This document shows positions 1 to 9,559 of a DNA stretch of 64,000 nt, one piece after another. Both the position numbers and the translations under genes were made by a program. The stretch is taken from NCBI GenBank assembly GCA_903911145.1, contig CAIWCD010000013.1:1-64000 (forward strand), given 5' to 3'. The stretch is from an uncultured delta proteobacterium. GTDB lineage: Bacteria; Myxococcota; Myxococcia; Myxococcales; 40CM-4-68-19. The notes below the pieces were generated by a model. The model saw nothing but the letters and a program-made list of their open reading frames with translations. It was not told the DNA's origin and did not search any database. Position 1 is the stretch's first letter. Each line of letters begins with the position of its first letter.

Positions 1-2513
1 AGTTGCTGGATTGCCTTGTTGATCTGTGCGGTCCCAACATCCTGTTCGCGGCTCGCCGCGGTGATCTCCTGCACCAACTCCGCAGTGCGCTGCACGTCTG
101 GAAGAATGCGCGCCAGCAGGCCACCAGCCTTCACTGCCACCGCAACACTCTTGGTAGAGAGGTCCGTGATCTCTCCTGCCGCCTTCTGGCTGCGCTCAGC
201 AAGTTTGCGAACCTCAGACGCCACGACCGCAAACCCCTTCCCGTGCTCTCCAGCCCGTGCCGCCTCGATGGCCGCGTTGAGCGCGAGCAGGTTCGTCTGC
301 CGCGAGATCTCACCGATGATCGAGATCTTCGAGGCGATCTGGTTCATCGCCTCCACGGTCTGGGTCACGGCCTCTCCACCTTCCTTCGCATCGGCCGCGG
401 CCTTGAGCGCGATCTTCTCCGTCTGGGTCGCGTTATCAGCGTTCTGCTTGATGTTGGCGCTCATCTGCTCAACAGAGGAGGAGACCTCCTCGATCGATGA
501 AGACTGCTCAGACGCGCCCTGGCTCACCTGCTCCGACGACGCGCTCATCTCCTGAGATCCCTGCGTGACGTTGTCGGTAGCCGAGCGCACATTTCCAACC
601 ACGTCGGCCAGATTCTTCACCATCGACGCCAGCGCCTTCATCAGTTCATCGCGCTCGGAGCGTGCGGTCACCTCAACCTGGAGGTCGCCCCCGGCGATCT
701 GCGACGCGACCTGGGTCACCTTACCCATCGCGTCGATCAGGGTATTGAGGTTGTTCTTGATGTTGTTGAAATCCCCGTTGTAGCTGTCTGAGATCTTGGT
801 CGGGATGTCACCCTTGGAGATTCGATCGACGTAGTTCGCGGCCACGTTGAGTGGGTTGATCACCGCGTCGAGTGTGTGGTTGACTCCCTCGACGATTTTG
901 CGGAAGTCACCAAAGTGTTTGCTCGCGTCGGCACGGGTGGCCAACTTGCCCTCCACTGCCGCCTTGGCGAGAAGGTTGGCATCCGAAACCAGCGCATTGA
1001 CAGCATCGACGCAGGTATTCAGGTTGTTCTTGAGTTGGTTGAAATCCCCATTGTAGCTGTCCGTGATCTTCGGCGGGATATCTCCCTTTGAGATCCGGTC
1101 GACATAGTTCGCCGCGACGTTGAGCGGATTGATCACGGCATCGAGCGTGTCATCGACGCCCTGCACGATCTTCCGGAAGTCACCCTGGTGTTTGCTCGCG
1201 TCCGCGCGGGTGGACAACTTGCCTTCCACTGCGGCCTTGGCGAGAAGGTTGGCATCCGCAACCAGCGCATTGACAGCATCGACGCAGGTATTCAGGTTGT
1301 TCTTGAGCTGGTTGAAATCCCCGTTGTAGCTGTCCGTGATCTTCGGCGGGATATCTCCCTTTGAGATCCGGTTGACATAGTTCGCCGCGACATTGAGCGG
1401 ATTGATCACGGCATCGAGCGTGTCATCGACGCCCTGCACGATCTTCCGGAAGTCACCCTGGTGCTTGCTCGCGTCGGCACGGGTGGCCAACTTGCCCTCC
1501 ACTGCTGCCTTGGAGAGCATGACCGCGTCCGCGACCAGCAGATTCACTGCATCGATGCAGGTATTGAGGTTGAGCTTGATCTCGTTGAATTCTCCGTCGT
1601 AGCTGTCGGTGATCTTCGGCGGGACATCCCCCTTCGAGATGCGATTGACGTAGTCCGCGGTCACCTTGATCGGCTTGGTGTAGGCATCCATCATGTTGTT
1701 GAAGCCGACGATGATGTCGCGGAACTCGAAATTGACGCTCTCAAGATTGCCGCGCAGGCCGAGCTTGCCCTCGTCGACCGCCGTGCCGAGACGGCGACTC
1801 TCGTCGAGCAGCGCCTTGATGATGCTGGAGATGTTGCGACTGAGCACCATCAACAGAATGGCTGCGAGAAGCAGCGCAAGTAGCGTCGACACAACTACGG
1901 TGGTGATGGCGGTGGAGGCCGAGCGTCCCGCCTCTTTTGCCTGAACCTGGGCCGTGTGAATGACTTCCGCCATGACGTCAGTCTGTGCGGCCTCTACCTC
2001 ACGGAAGCTCTTCAACGCCTCCGCGGCGGTGAGCGATGAGGCAGCATCGAGGGCATCCGTCCGCGCGTCGGGCTTCCACTGGTTCGCGGCGAGGATGTCG
2101 TTCCTGTCATTCGCCTGCGCCACGATCGCCAGGTGCTGCTTCTTCCAGTTCTCGAAGAGAGGAACGAACTTGTTCCAGAGCACCGCCTCCTGCGCGCCTT
2201 GAGGCAGCGCTACATAGGCATTCCAGGCCGCGGTCAGGCGCGGGATGGCCTTGTCCTCACGCTCCTGCCCCGCCTTCCTGGTGGCCTCTGTCCTGGCCGC
2301 GCGAACTCCTCGCTCCGCGGCGAGCATCGAGGTCTTCGCTTCGTTGATGGTTCCAAGCGCATCGACGGTTGGCAACTGGTTGGTGGAGAGATCCTCAGTG
2401 ATGAAGATGAGCTCCTTGATCGAGCGGTAGCTCATTGCGGCGACGACGAGCATCGCCAGAGAAACGACGATGAAACCAACGGCGACCTTCGCGCCGAGCT
2501 TCAGATTTCCCAT
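1..2513 (-). CDS. Methyl-accepting chemotaxis protein with tandem HAMP repeats (3' end outside window)
   Basis: This is a transmembrane chemoreceptor that would signal to a CheA/CheW array. It starts at ATG 2513 ([10 protein letters not shown]) behind a GGAGG ribosome site and runs off the left edge after about 837 codons. TM1 lies at about residues 9-28, followed by a helical periplasmic domain of about 175 residues and TM2 at about 205-228. Next come a HAMP-like segment and three nearly identical 91-residue units (each with [19 protein letters not shown], then [15 protein letters not shown]), plus a fourth partial unit. The cytoplasmic signalling hairpin follows, with the conserved tip [20 protein letters not shown]. 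The poly-HAMP arrangement is known from myxobacterial and other soil receptors. Its ligand cannot be inferred. The cheA gene lies about 610 bases upstream on the same strand. Confidence 0.93.
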   Translation of the reverse strand, partial: MGNLKLGAKVAVGFIVVSLAMLVVAAMSYRSIKELIFITEDLSTNQLPTVDALGTINEAKTSMLAAERGVRAARTEATRKAGQEREDKAIPRLTAAWNAYVALPQGAQEAVLWNKFVPLFENWKKQHLAIVAQANDRNDILAANQWKPDARTDALDAASSLTAAEALKSFREVEAAQTDVMAEVIHTAQVQAKEAGRSASTAITTVVVSTLLALLLAAILLMVLSRNISSIIKALLDESRRLGTAVDEGKLGLRGNLESVNFEFRDIIVGFNNMMDAYTKPIKVTADYVNRISKGDVPPKITDSYDGEFNEIKLNLNTCIDAVNLLVADAVMLSKAAVEGKLATRADASKHQGDFRKIVQGVDDTLDAVINPLNVAANYVNRISKGDIPPKITDSYNGDFNQLKNNLNTCVDAVNALVADANLLAKAAVEGKLSTRADASKHQGDFRKIVQGVDDTLDAVINPLNVAANYVDRISKGDIPPKITDSYNGDFNQLKNNLNTCVDAVNALVSDANLLAKAAVEGKLATRADASKHFGDFRKIVEGVNHTLDAVINPLNVAANYVDRISKGDIPTKISDSYNGDFNNIKNNLNTLIDAMGKVTQVASQIAGGDLQVEVTARSERDELMKALASMVKNLADVVGNVRSATDNVTQGSQEMSASSEQVSQGASEQSSSIEEVSSSVEQMSANIKQNADNATQTEKIALKAAADAKEGGEAVTQTVEAMNQIASKISIIGEISRQTNLLALNAAIEAARAGEHGKGFAVVASEVRKLAERSQKAAGEITDLSTKSVAVAVKAGGLLARILPDVQRTAELVQEITAASREQDVGTAQINKAIQQ
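830..1650 (-). repeat. Three tandem ~273-bp repeats encoding poly-HAMP units
   Basis: Inside the chemoreceptor gene, three units of 273 bp follow each other in frame. Their boundaries fall near 829, 1102, 1375 and 1648 (each unit ends near an ACRTAGTTCGC-like segment on the plus strand). The two central units are almost identical at DNA level, so unequal crossing-over could change the repeat number. Confidence 0.85.
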
Positions 2514-3123
2514 GTGCTGCCTCCAGAAGATTCAACCGTCGAGTTGCCGCATGTCACGTGATGACCCTGGACGCTGCTGCCTGGCGAAGCCGTCCGCGGC
2601 CTCTGCGTGGTGAGTCGCGAACAGCTTCAAGATGCATGCCGCGCTACCGGATGCAGAGGTCTGTGGATTCAGCACTCAAATCCGTTCCAGCGGAGTTCCT
2701 GTTGATGCTCCCGCTCCGAGTACACAGGACAGTGTCCAGGAAAAGAGACCTGGGAACCCGATGACAGTGCCCTCAGACGACGCATCCGTCGTCGTCTGCT
2801 CCTGCAGGCCGGTTCCGCTCGCGGTTTGGATCTGGAGTTTCTGCAGCAGGGGAAGATGAACAAGAGCGGGTCGGATTCCGAACCGCTCGTTGCCGGAGAC
2901 GAAGGATCCGATAAACCGATCTGTCCGGAGCGCGGGACTGGTGACCGTTCTTTCAGCGCGGAATCGAAACCGCTTCAAGCTCGCGCGCTGGCTGCCATTG
3001 GGTATGAACGGTGACGGCGATGGCAAGAAATGCAGCACGCAGACGATGCTCGCGCTCAATGCCTCGTTCACCTACTGACCCTGGAGCATAGGAAATCTCA
3101 GACCGTGGGTCATCGACTCATCG
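2514..3123. other. 610-base non-coding gap between cheA and the chemoreceptor gene
   Basis: No convincing gene is seen. The longest minus-strand frame (2676-3071) has no ribosome site and no recognisable composition. The gap contains a perfect 7-bp hairpin, GACGACG (2776-2782) / CGTCGTC (2787-2793), with a 4-base loop. This may end the cheA transcript, although no T-run follows. The promoter of the receptor gene must lie in the left part of the gap. Confidence 0.5.
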
Positions 3124-5298
3124 CTAGTTGAATGTCTGAGAGTCGCGCACGGCCGCCTGCATGACGGTGGGTAGATCGATGATCAATGCCACCGAGCCGT
3201 CGCCGAGGATGGTCGCGCCGGAGAAGCCCTTCACGTCCCGATAGGCGCTGCCGAGCGTCTTGATCACGGTCTGGTGCTGGCCAATCACGTGATCGATCAC
3301 CACCCCGAATCGGTTACCGCCAGCGTGCGCAATCGCGATCTGCTCAATGGGTGGACGGTCGCCTGGAACATCAAACCAGTCGCGCAGGCGGACGTAGGGA
3401 ATCAGCTCGCCGCGCACAGACGCCAGTTGGTTGCCATTTGCCCTGGTGACGTCTTCGCGCGTGATCTCCACGCACTCCTCGACCAGCGACATCGGAAGCA
3501 CATAGGAGGCGTCGCCCACTGACACAAGCAGCCCCTCGATGATGGCCAGAGTCAGCGGCAGCTTGAGCCGCACTGTCACTCCCGCACCGGGCGCGCTCTC
3601 GAGTTCAATGGTTCCGCGAAGGGCGTCGACCGAGCGCTTGACGACATCCAGACCAACTCCGCGACCAGAAAGGTTGGAGACCTGGGCGGCGGTGGAGAAG
3701 CCAGGAAGGAAGATCAGGTTGAACAGTTCACTCTCCGCAAGGCGCGCATCGGGCTCGATCAGTCCGCGGCTCAATGCCTTGGCGCGGATCGCAGCAGCGT
3801 CGAGGCCGCGTCCGTCATCGCGGATCTCGACCACCACGCTCGGCCCCGATTGGTAGGAAGAGAGGCTGACGGTTGCGCGCGGGGTCTTGCCTGCGGCTGC
3901 GCGACCGGCCGGCGACTCGATGCCGTGGTCGCAGCTGTTGCGGATGAGATGAACCAGCGGATCCCCGAGCCGATCGATCACCGTCTTATCCAACTCGGTC
4001 TCTGCGCCCTCGGTGACCAACTCGATCTCCTTGCCCAGCTCAGAGGAGAGATCCCGAACGAGCCGCTTGAAGCGCGAGAAGGTGGTGCCGATCGGAACCA
4101 TCCGGATGTTGAGCGTGTTGTCGCGCAGCGAAGTCGAGAGCCGCTCCAGCACCTCTGCAATCGAACTGAGCTCGACGTCGTCGTGGCGAGAGGCGATCTG
4201 GTTGAGCCTCGCCTGCGCGATCACCATCTCGCCGACCAGATCGACGAGCACATCAAGCTTGTCCGCGGGCACGCGGATGCTCGACGCCTCGTCGGTGCGG
4301 CCCGGTTCGCGCCTGGCACGTGCGTCGCGCACGACCATCTGTTCCGTCGCGGCCGCAGCCACCACCTCCGGCGCGACCGCTCCCTGTGCGATCAGGACGG
4401 CGCCAAGATTCTTCTGGGCAGCGAGCGCCGCACGCAGTTGGTCGGCAGTCACCTCACCGCGATCCAGAAGGATCTCGCCCAGCTTCTTGTAACTGGCGTC
4501 ACCTTCGATGCCATCATCGTCGAGCAACTCGACGCGCAGCTCCCCGCGCCCTTCGACGAAGATGAACACATCGTGGATCGCGTCGGCTCCGCGGTTGGTG
4601 GTGAGCACGACGTCCCACGAGAGGTAGCAGGACTCCGCGTCGAACTGCTCGAGCGACGGCAACTCTTGACGATGTGCGATCACCTGGCAGGGGCCGAGCG
4701 CGCGCAACTCGGCCAGCAGCGACATCGGGTTGGTTCCGTCGCGGAGCAGATCGCGCGGCGGGACGAATCGCACGCGGAAGGTCTTCGTTCCTCCAGCAGG
4801 AGATTCGCGCTCCAATGTCTGTGCCGGCGGCGCTGAGGGGGGCGGCGAGACCGGGTCCTGCCGCGGAACCGAAGGCCCCGCAGCCACTGGCGCCGCGCTT
4901 TTCTGCGCAGGAGGTTTTGCTGCCGGTCCCAAGAAGGAAGCGAGCGCGAGAGTGATCGCCTCGCGCTCGGCCGCGACGGACGGCCCCGCGCCGTCGAGCA
5001 TGGCGCGGATGACATCCTTGGCCCGCAGGCCCAGCCCGATCAGTGCCGGTGTGATCTTCTCGGTTCCGTTGCGAACCCGGTCGAACACCGTCTCGAGCCC
5101 ATGGGTGAACGCGGCGACCTCGTCGAAGCCGAACATCGAGCCGGAGCCCTTGATGGTGTGCATCGCGCGGAAGGCGCTGCCGATCAGCTCCGCGTCGCCA
5201 GGGTTCTCTTCCAGCTCAAGCAGCGCGGCCTCGAGTTCAGCAAGACGCTCAGCAGCCTCCTCGCGAAACGAGGATTCAAAATCTTTCGTGCGGTCCAT
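3124..5298 (-). CDS. cheA: Chemotaxis histidine kinase CheA (hybrid with MshEN-like insert)
   Basis: This histidine kinase would pass phosphate to the response regulator encoded just upstream. The start at 5298 (MDRTKDFESS) is chosen because AGGAG lies 6 bases before it and the preceding gene ends at 5307. The order along 724 residues is: Hpt domain with phospho-accepting His47 (MHTIKGSGSMF); Pro/Ala-rich linker at about 125-185; a docking-like domain at about 190-270; an MshEN/GspE-N-like helical module at about 270-335 (KLGEILLDRGEVTADQLRAAL); the dimerisation helices; the ATPase with N-box HLIRNSCDHGIESP, DDGRGLD and GRGVGLDVVK; and a C-terminal CheW-like domain. An MshEN-like module in CheA is uncommon. 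In type II secretion and pilus ATPases this fold can bind cyclic-di-GMP, so a second-messenger input is possible but not shown. Confidence 0.95.
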   Translation of the reverse strand: MDRTKDFESSFREEAAERLAELEAALLELEENPGDAELIGSAFRAMHTIKGSGSMFGFDEVAAFTHGLETVFDRVRNGTEKITPALIGLGLRAKDVIRAMLDGAGPSVAAEREAITLALASFLGPAAKPPAQKSAAPVAAGPSVPRQDPVSPPPSAPPAQTLERESPAGGTKTFRVRFVPPRDLLRDGTNPMSLLAELRALGPCQVIAHRQELPSLEQFDAESCYLSWDVVLTTNRGADAIHDVFIFVEGRGELRVELLDDDGIEGDASYKKLGEILLDRGEVTADQLRAALAAQKNLGAVLIAQGAVAPEVVAAAATEQMVVRDARARREPGRTDEASSIRVPADKLDVLVDLVGEMVIAQARLNQIASRHDDVELSSIAEVLERLSTSLRDNTLNIRMVPIGTTFSRFKRLVRDLSSELGKEIELVTEGAETELDKTVIDRLGDPLVHLIRNSCDHGIESPAGRAAAGKTPRATVSLSSYQSGPSVVVEIRDDGRGLDAAAIRAKALSRGLIEPDARLAESELFNLIFLPGFSTAAQVSNLSGRGVGLDVVKRSVDALRGTIELESAPGAGVTVRLKLPLTLAIIEGLLVSVGDASYVLPMSLVEECVEITREDVTRANGNQLASVRGELIPYVRLRDWFDVPGDRPPIEQIAIAHAGGNRFGVVIDHVIGQHQTVIKTLGSAYRDVKGFSGATILGDGSVALIIDLPTVMQAAVRDSQTFN

Positions 5299-5306
5299 CG
5301 GCACTC

Positions 5307-5675
5307 CTAGCCAATCAGCTTGCGGACCACCGCGACCAGCTGGTCCGGAGTGAACGGCTTGACGACCCACCCTGTCGCTCCTGCTGCGCGGCCTTCCTGT
5401 TTCTTGTCGGCGGACGACTCGGTGGTGACCATGAGAATCGGAGTGAGCCGATGCGTGGGGTTGCTGCGCACGGCCTTGATGAGTCCAACGCCGTCGAGGT
5501 TGGGCATGTTGAGATCGGTCACGATCAGGTTGACCGGCGCGCCCGCGCCCAGCTTGGCGAGCGCGTCCTTTCCATCAACCGCCTCGACCACCTCATAGCC
5601 GGCGCCACTGAGGACGAACTTCACGACCTGCCGCACGCTCGAGGAGTCATCGGCCGCCAGAATCCGCTTAGCCAT
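5307..5675 (-). CDS. Single-domain response regulator (CheY-like)
   Basis: A 122-residue receiver domain with no output domain. It has the acidic pair D9/D10, the phospho-acceptor D54 (IVTDLNMPNLDG), the switch threonines T84/T85 (VTTES) and K106 (VVKPF). The start at 5675 (MAKRILAADD) lies inside the 3' end of the STAS gene, with an 8-base overlap, which suggests translational coupling. The stop is 8 bases before the cheA start. It is the obvious phospho-acceptor of the neighbouring CheA. The output could be a motor or a regulatory partner, since no flagellar switch gene is nearby. Confidence 0.93.
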   Translation of the reverse strand: MAKRILAADDSSSVRQVVKFVLSGAGYEVVEAVDGKDALAKLGAGAPVNLIVTDLNMPNLDGVGLIKAVRSNPTHRLTPILMVTTESSADKKQEGRAAGATGWVVKPFTPDQLVAVVRKLIG

Positions 5676-5970
5676 GTTCCGCCTCCGCCCAGACTCCACC
5701 AACACGCGCACAGCAGAGGCCTGCATCAACGGCGGCCTGTTCGAGCACGGGGCTGCGTCCGTTCGGCGCGAAGGACAGCAGGCTCCCGCGCGCGGTGGCG
5801 ACGCTCCATGCGACCTCGATCAGTTGCAGACCAGCGATGTCGACGTGCGCAACTCCGCGTCCGTCGAGCAGCACTTCGTCGCCACTCAGAAGCGCGGCCT
5901 TGAAGCGGGTCCAGAGCGTGCCCGTCTCTGCAATGGTCATCTCTTTCGGAAGCTCCAGAAGCATCGCCAT
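5668..5970 (-). CDS. STAS-domain protein
   Basis: About 100 residues resembling anti-sigma-antagonist/STAS proteins. The pattern is an N-terminal strand, then GDEVLLDGRGVAHVDIAGLQLIEVAW around the usual phosphorylation loop, and a C-terminal helix. The loop has Asp-Ile-Ala rather than the usual Ser, so phosphorylation there is doubtful. The start at 5970 (MAMLLELPKE) is preferred because AAGGA lies upstream; a TTG at 5994 would add eight residues. STAS genes are common in chemosensory clusters of deltaproteobacteria, where they are thought to act as adaptors. Here the gene sits between the MCP-like gene and the response regulator. Confidence 0.8.
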   Translation of the reverse strand: MAMLLELPKEMTIAETGTLWTRFKAALLSGDEVLLDGRGVAHVDIAGLQLIEVAWSVATARGSLLSFAPNGRSPVLEQAAVDAGLCCARVGGVWAEAEHG

Positions 5971-6003
5971 CTCCAATCCTTCGTTGCCGCGCAAGACACC
6001 TGC

Positions 6004-7761
6004 TCAAAACAGCTCGACGTTCTCTCCGAGCTCGCCGCTCAACGGCGGGGGCGCGGAAAGCTCCGCGCGCGCTCCGGCCGCTGCTCCATGCGAATGCGAA
6101 CCCGCGCTATGCACCTCGCGCTCTGACTCCATCGTGTAGCGGGCCGCAGCTGCATCCAGTCGCTTCGAGCGGTAGTGACCAGCGTTCGGCCCCACCGCCG
6201 CCTCTGCGAAATCCGCCAACCGGGAGAGCTCCTCCTCGATTTCTGCGAGTGCGTGCGTGGTCATCAAGTGTGCGGAGAGCCCAGTCCGGGTCTCGGCCGC
6301 AGCAGCGCCGAGCGCCGCACTGCCCTGCTGCAACTGATCGACCTGCTCCGCCAGCCGCTGGTGCCAGAGGGCCAGCTTGGCCGCGACCTGCTCGAAGTTG
6401 CTGGCGCTCGCGCTCGAGCCGTCTGCCGCGATGACATCGTCATCTCGCTTCAGCGTGCGAACCTCCGCAAAGACCTGCTCGAGCGCAGCGATGACCACAG
6501 CGTTGTGCTTGCGTACACCGTCGGCGCATTCCGACATCTCCCGCGACAGCGCGTTGAAGACCCGCCCACCGGCGCGCACCTGGGCGCTCTCGACCATGGC
6601 GTTGAGCGAGAGCAGCTTCAGCTGGCGGCCGATCTGCTCAATCTGGGACACGCAACCGGCCATCCCTTGCAGTGCGGTGTTCACCGTGTGGATGGCCGCG
6701 TGGAGTTCCCGCTCCGCGGCAATCTGCTCGATCAGCAACCGCGCCGCGTCGCCAGCGTCTCGTTCCACCTCGTGCACCAGCTCCGTGGCGTTGCCAGACG
6801 CCATCCGCTTCGCCTCGTCGGTAAGCTCGGCGACATCGCCGGCCAGATCGAGCAATCCATTGGAGACCTGCGTCAGGCCGCTCACCAGCCGCGTCCGCGC
6901 AACACTCAACTGGCGCGCCTCCAGACGGCAGAGCGCCGCCGCCTCAGAGAAGAAGGCGGGGCCGCTCTCGTCGAGATCACCGGCGAGACTCCCAAGCTCC
7001 TCCGCGACGTGTTCGATCATCTGCCGGGTCGAGTCGTGTGACTGCAGGCCGACCAGCACGTCACTCACTCTCGTGGAGACCCGCCCCGCGGTCGCGCACG
7101 CCTTCGTAACCAACCCGGAGGCCGACGTCGCCAGGCCCTGCAATGCTTCCACTCCTGCTCTCGTGTCTGCGACCAGCTTGGGTCCACGCGCCCCTTGCTG
7201 GCTGAGGAAAGCAAGCGCGCGCTCACGAGCGGCCGCGGCCGCCGCATGCAGGTCGGTGGCTTGATTCAACACATTGTCGAACTGGGGCTCGATCTGACCG
7301 GCGAGCACGCGCGCCTCGGTGGCCACGGTCTCCATCTGCGCGGCAGTGCAGGCGCTCTGGATCTTCGTCTGCATCGCGATCGCTCGCAGGGAGCCCGCGA
7401 CATCGACGTATCCATCGCGAAAATCATGGAGCCGCGCAAGCCGAGAGAGGAGCTTGGCCAGCCCGTCGCTTCCGTTCGTCGTCGAGCGTTGGCTCACGTC
7501 GAGGTGATGCCGGGTCCGCTCCAATTCCTGGCGGAGGAGATCGGAGGGAACTGCGTCTCCGTCATCGCTGACGAGCGCCGCGGCGCTGGATGTTTCGACC
7601 AGACCCAGCGCGCCCTGCTGGAGTGTTTGCAGCCGGTTCCCCGTATCGAGAAAGACCTGCTCCGATCCGCTCAGAAATCTTGAAAGGCGAAGGCAGACCG
7701 CAACGAGTCGAGCGCGTGTCCCCGAAGTCGGGTCCCCCAGCTGAGCAAGTCGAGCGCCCAT
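6004..7761 (-). CDS. Soluble MCP-like coiled-coil signalling protein
   Basis: A 585-residue, Ala/Glu-rich and almost wholly helical protein without a transmembrane segment. At about residues 375-410 it has a degenerate version of the chemoreceptor hairpin tip (GRQLKLLSLNAMVESAQVRA, where receptors have [18 protein letters not shown]). It probably plugs into the CheA array as a cytoplasmic receptor or scaffold. The start at 7761 has a GGAG 13 bases upstream and is only moderately supported. It is the first gene of the run leading to the STAS, response-regulator and cheA genes. Confidence 0.75.
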   Translation of the reverse strand: MGARLAQLGDPTSGTRARLVAVCLRLSRFLSGSEQVFLDTGNRLQTLQQGALGLVETSSAAALVSDDGDAVPSDLLRQELERTRHHLDVSQRSTTNGSDGLAKLLSRLARLHDFRDGYVDVAGSLRAIAMQTKIQSACTAAQMETVATEARVLAGQIEPQFDNVLNQATDLHAAAAAARERALAFLSQQGARGPKLVADTRAGVEALQGLATSASGLVTKACATAGRVSTRVSDVLVGLQSHDSTRQMIEHVAEELGSLAGDLDESGPAFFSEAAALCRLEARQLSVARTRLVSGLTQVSNGLLDLAGDVAELTDEAKRMASGNATELVHEVERDAGDAARLLIEQIAAERELHAAIHTVNTALQGMAGCVSQIEQIGRQLKLLSLNAMVESAQVRAGGRVFNALSREMSECADGVRKHNAVVIAALEQVFAEVRTLKRDDDVIAADGSSASASNFEQVAAKLALWHQRLAEQVDQLQQGSAALGAAAAETRTGLSAHLMTTHALAEIEEELSRLADFAEAAVGPNAGHYRSKRLDAAAARYTMESEREVHSAGSHSHGAAAGARAELSAPPPLSGELGENVELF

Positions 7762-8064
7762 CAGTTGGCTTCACTCCGGAGTTGGTGCACGCGGGCCGGT
7801 ACGTCGCCGGATGGCGACTCAAGAGCCTCGAGCGGCTCAATCCAACGTGGGTCTGGCGCGACGGAGAAGAAGTGCATGAGCGCTCCTCTGCGCCTTCTCT
7901 TTCCAAGAACCGCGCCAGTCGCGAAAGGGCCTGCTCGGCCCAGCACTCCCCGAAGCGCGCAAAAAACGTCCCAAAGAGTCCCGGGCGAAGGACGAACGTC
8001 CTATGAAGCGGACAGGCCTGGACCCATTTTCAAGACCGTGCTGCGGAGTTCCTGAAGCTGTCCC
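7762..8064. other. 303-base gap upstream of the chemosensory genes
   Basis: No gene is supported. The gap separates the end of the NtrC-like regulator from the MCP-like gene, both on the minus strand, so it probably holds the promoter of the chemosensory operon. I looked for a sigma-54 -24/-12 element on the minus strand and did not find one. Confidence 0.4.
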
Positions 8065-9456
8065 TTATTGGCGGGCGAGGCCGTGTTCCTTGAGAAGCGC
8101 ATAGAAGCGCGACCGCGAGAGCATCGAGATGCCGCACGCCAGGTTCACGTCAGAGCGGGTCGCGCGCAACAACTCCTCGAGATACCGCCTCGTCACCTTG
8201 TTCCGATGTTCCTCGAGGGAAGGAAGCGAAACGGCGGTCCGTGTTTCGTCTTCGGCGGGCGCTGGCGCAGCGTGGGTTTCGACGAACGACGCTTTCGCCA
8301 CTGTTGCGCGCAACGCCGTCGGGAGATGGACGGGTTGCAGCGTGTCGTGGCCCCACGCCTTCGCGACCGCTTGCTCAATCGCGTTGAGCAGCTCGCGAAC
8401 ATTTCCAGGCCAGGAATAGAGCGACAGCGCGCGAATGAACTCAGGAGAGAGCTCCTTGGTGCGAACCCCCTGGCGTTCGCAGATGCGCGCCACCGCATCG
8501 AGAGAGATCTCTCGCACGTCGTCGCCGCGCTCGTGCAGCGGCGGCAGGTGGACCGTGAGCGCGCGCAGCCTGAACAACAGGTCGGCACGGAAGGTCCCGT
8601 CGGACGCCATCTGATCGAGGTCGCGGTTGGTGGCCGCAACCAATCGGAAGTCGCTGCTCACCTCGCGATCGCTTCCCACGGGGCGAAATTTCTTCTCCTG
8701 CAGCATGCGCAGGAACGCCTTCTGGACCGCCATTGGAAGCTCGGCCACTTCATCGAGAAAGAGCGTGCCTCCGTCGGCCTGCTCGACCAACCCGACACGG
8801 CTCTCGGTCGCGCCGGTGAACGAGCCGCGGCGATGGCCGAACAGCATGCTCTCGACCAACTCCGGAGGGAGCGCCGCGCAGTCGACGACGACGAAGCTCT
8901 TGTCGCGCCGGTCGCTGTTGCTGTGGATCGCCCAGGCCGCGAGCTCCTTGCCTGTGCCGGATTCGCCTGTGACCAGCACTTTCGCGTCGCACGCGGAAGC
9001 CTCTGCAAGCCGCTCGTGGCAGGCCTTCATCGCCGGACTGCATCCGATCATCCGGCCCAGATCGAGATTGCGCGGCGCGGCCTGCTCCTGGATCGAATGG
9101 TAGGCGAGCGCGCGGTGGAGCGAGTCGGAGAACCCTTTGTATTCGTCGCTCTTGCAGAGGTAATCCCAGGCGCCGCCGCGAATCGCCTTCTCAGCGTCCG
9201 CTGCCGAGGCGCGCCCAGTCAGCACGAGCACCTCTGGACGTCCCGGCGACTCCGCGAACGAGGGGATCGAATCCAGCCCATTCCCATCGGGGAGGTTGAC
9301 GTCGAGACAGACCACGTCCGGCAGATAGTCGGCCGCGGCTGCGAGGCCGTCGCTGAGCGAGTTGAACACCAAGCCGTCGTGGCCACCCCATCGGACCTGG
9401 CGCAGCAGCACCTGGCCCACCGCGAGGTCGTCTTCGACAATCAAGACTCTTCCCAT
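8065..9456 (-). CDS. NtrC-family sigma-54-dependent response regulator
   Basis: A transcription activator of 463 residues. It has an N-terminal receiver domain (acidic residues at 9-10, phospho-acceptor D52 in CLDVNLPDGNG), an AAA+ domain with Walker A GESGTGKE, a sigma-54 contact loop GSFTGA (usual form GAFTGA), Walker B GGTLFLDEVAELP, and a Fis-type HTH at the C-terminus (NLACGISMLSRSRFYALLKEHG). The start at 9456 (MGRVLIVEDD) is fixed by GGAGG seven bases upstream. No cognate histidine kinase gene is visible except cheA further along the same strand. The Ala-to-Ser change in the GAFTGA loop is tolerated in some activators, but can reduce sigma-54 activation. Confidence 0.93.
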   Translation of the reverse strand: MGRVLIVEDDLAVGQVLLRQVRWGGHDGLVFNSLSDGLAAAADYLPDVVCLDVNLPDGNGLDSIPSFAESPGRPEVLVLTGRASAADAEKAIRGGAWDYLCKSDEYKGFSDSLHRALAYHSIQEQAAPRNLDLGRMIGCSPAMKACHERLAEASACDAKVLVTGESGTGKELAAWAIHSNSDRRDKSFVVVDCAALPPELVESMLFGHRRGSFTGATESRVGLVEQADGGTLFLDEVAELPMAVQKAFLRMLQEKKFRPVGSDREVSSDFRLVAATNRDLDQMASDGTFRADLLFRLRALTVHLPPLHERGDDVREISLDAVARICERQGVRTKELSPEFIRALSLYSWPGNVRELLNAIEQAVAKAWGHDTLQPVHLPTALRATVAKASFVETHAAPAPAEDETRTAVSLPSLEEHRNKVTRRYLEELLRATRSDVNLACGISMLSRSRFYALLKEHGLARQ

Positions 9457-9472
9457 GAGGAACCTCCGCCGC

Positions 9473-9490
9473 ATAAGACTTGAGTCTTAT
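9473..9490. promoter_or_regulatory. Perfect inverted repeat between divergent genes
   Basis: ATAAGACT-TG-AGTCTTAT is a perfect 8+8 inverted repeat. It is placed 16 bases upstream of the NtrC-like start (9456) and upstream of the divergent LRR gene. The position fits an operator, possibly autoregulatory. The bound protein is unknown. Confidence 0.5.
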
Positions 9491-9559
9491 CTCGGCGGAT
9501 TGTCAATGACTGATTTCAAACATCGGGACTCCTTGATATCGACGTGTTCTGGAGGGGCC

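Noticed and set aside
2676-3071. A 131-codon minus-strand frame in the cheA-receptor gap
   Set aside because: There is no ribosome site, an irregular composition and no recognisable domain.
3850-4836. A 328-codon open frame on the plus strand over cheA
   Set aside because: It is antisense to CheA, whose Hpt, ATPase and CheW-like domains are unambiguous.
8068-9483. A 471-codon open frame on the plus strand over the NtrC-like gene
   Set aside because: It is antisense to a regulator with complete receiver, AAA+ and Fis-type domains.
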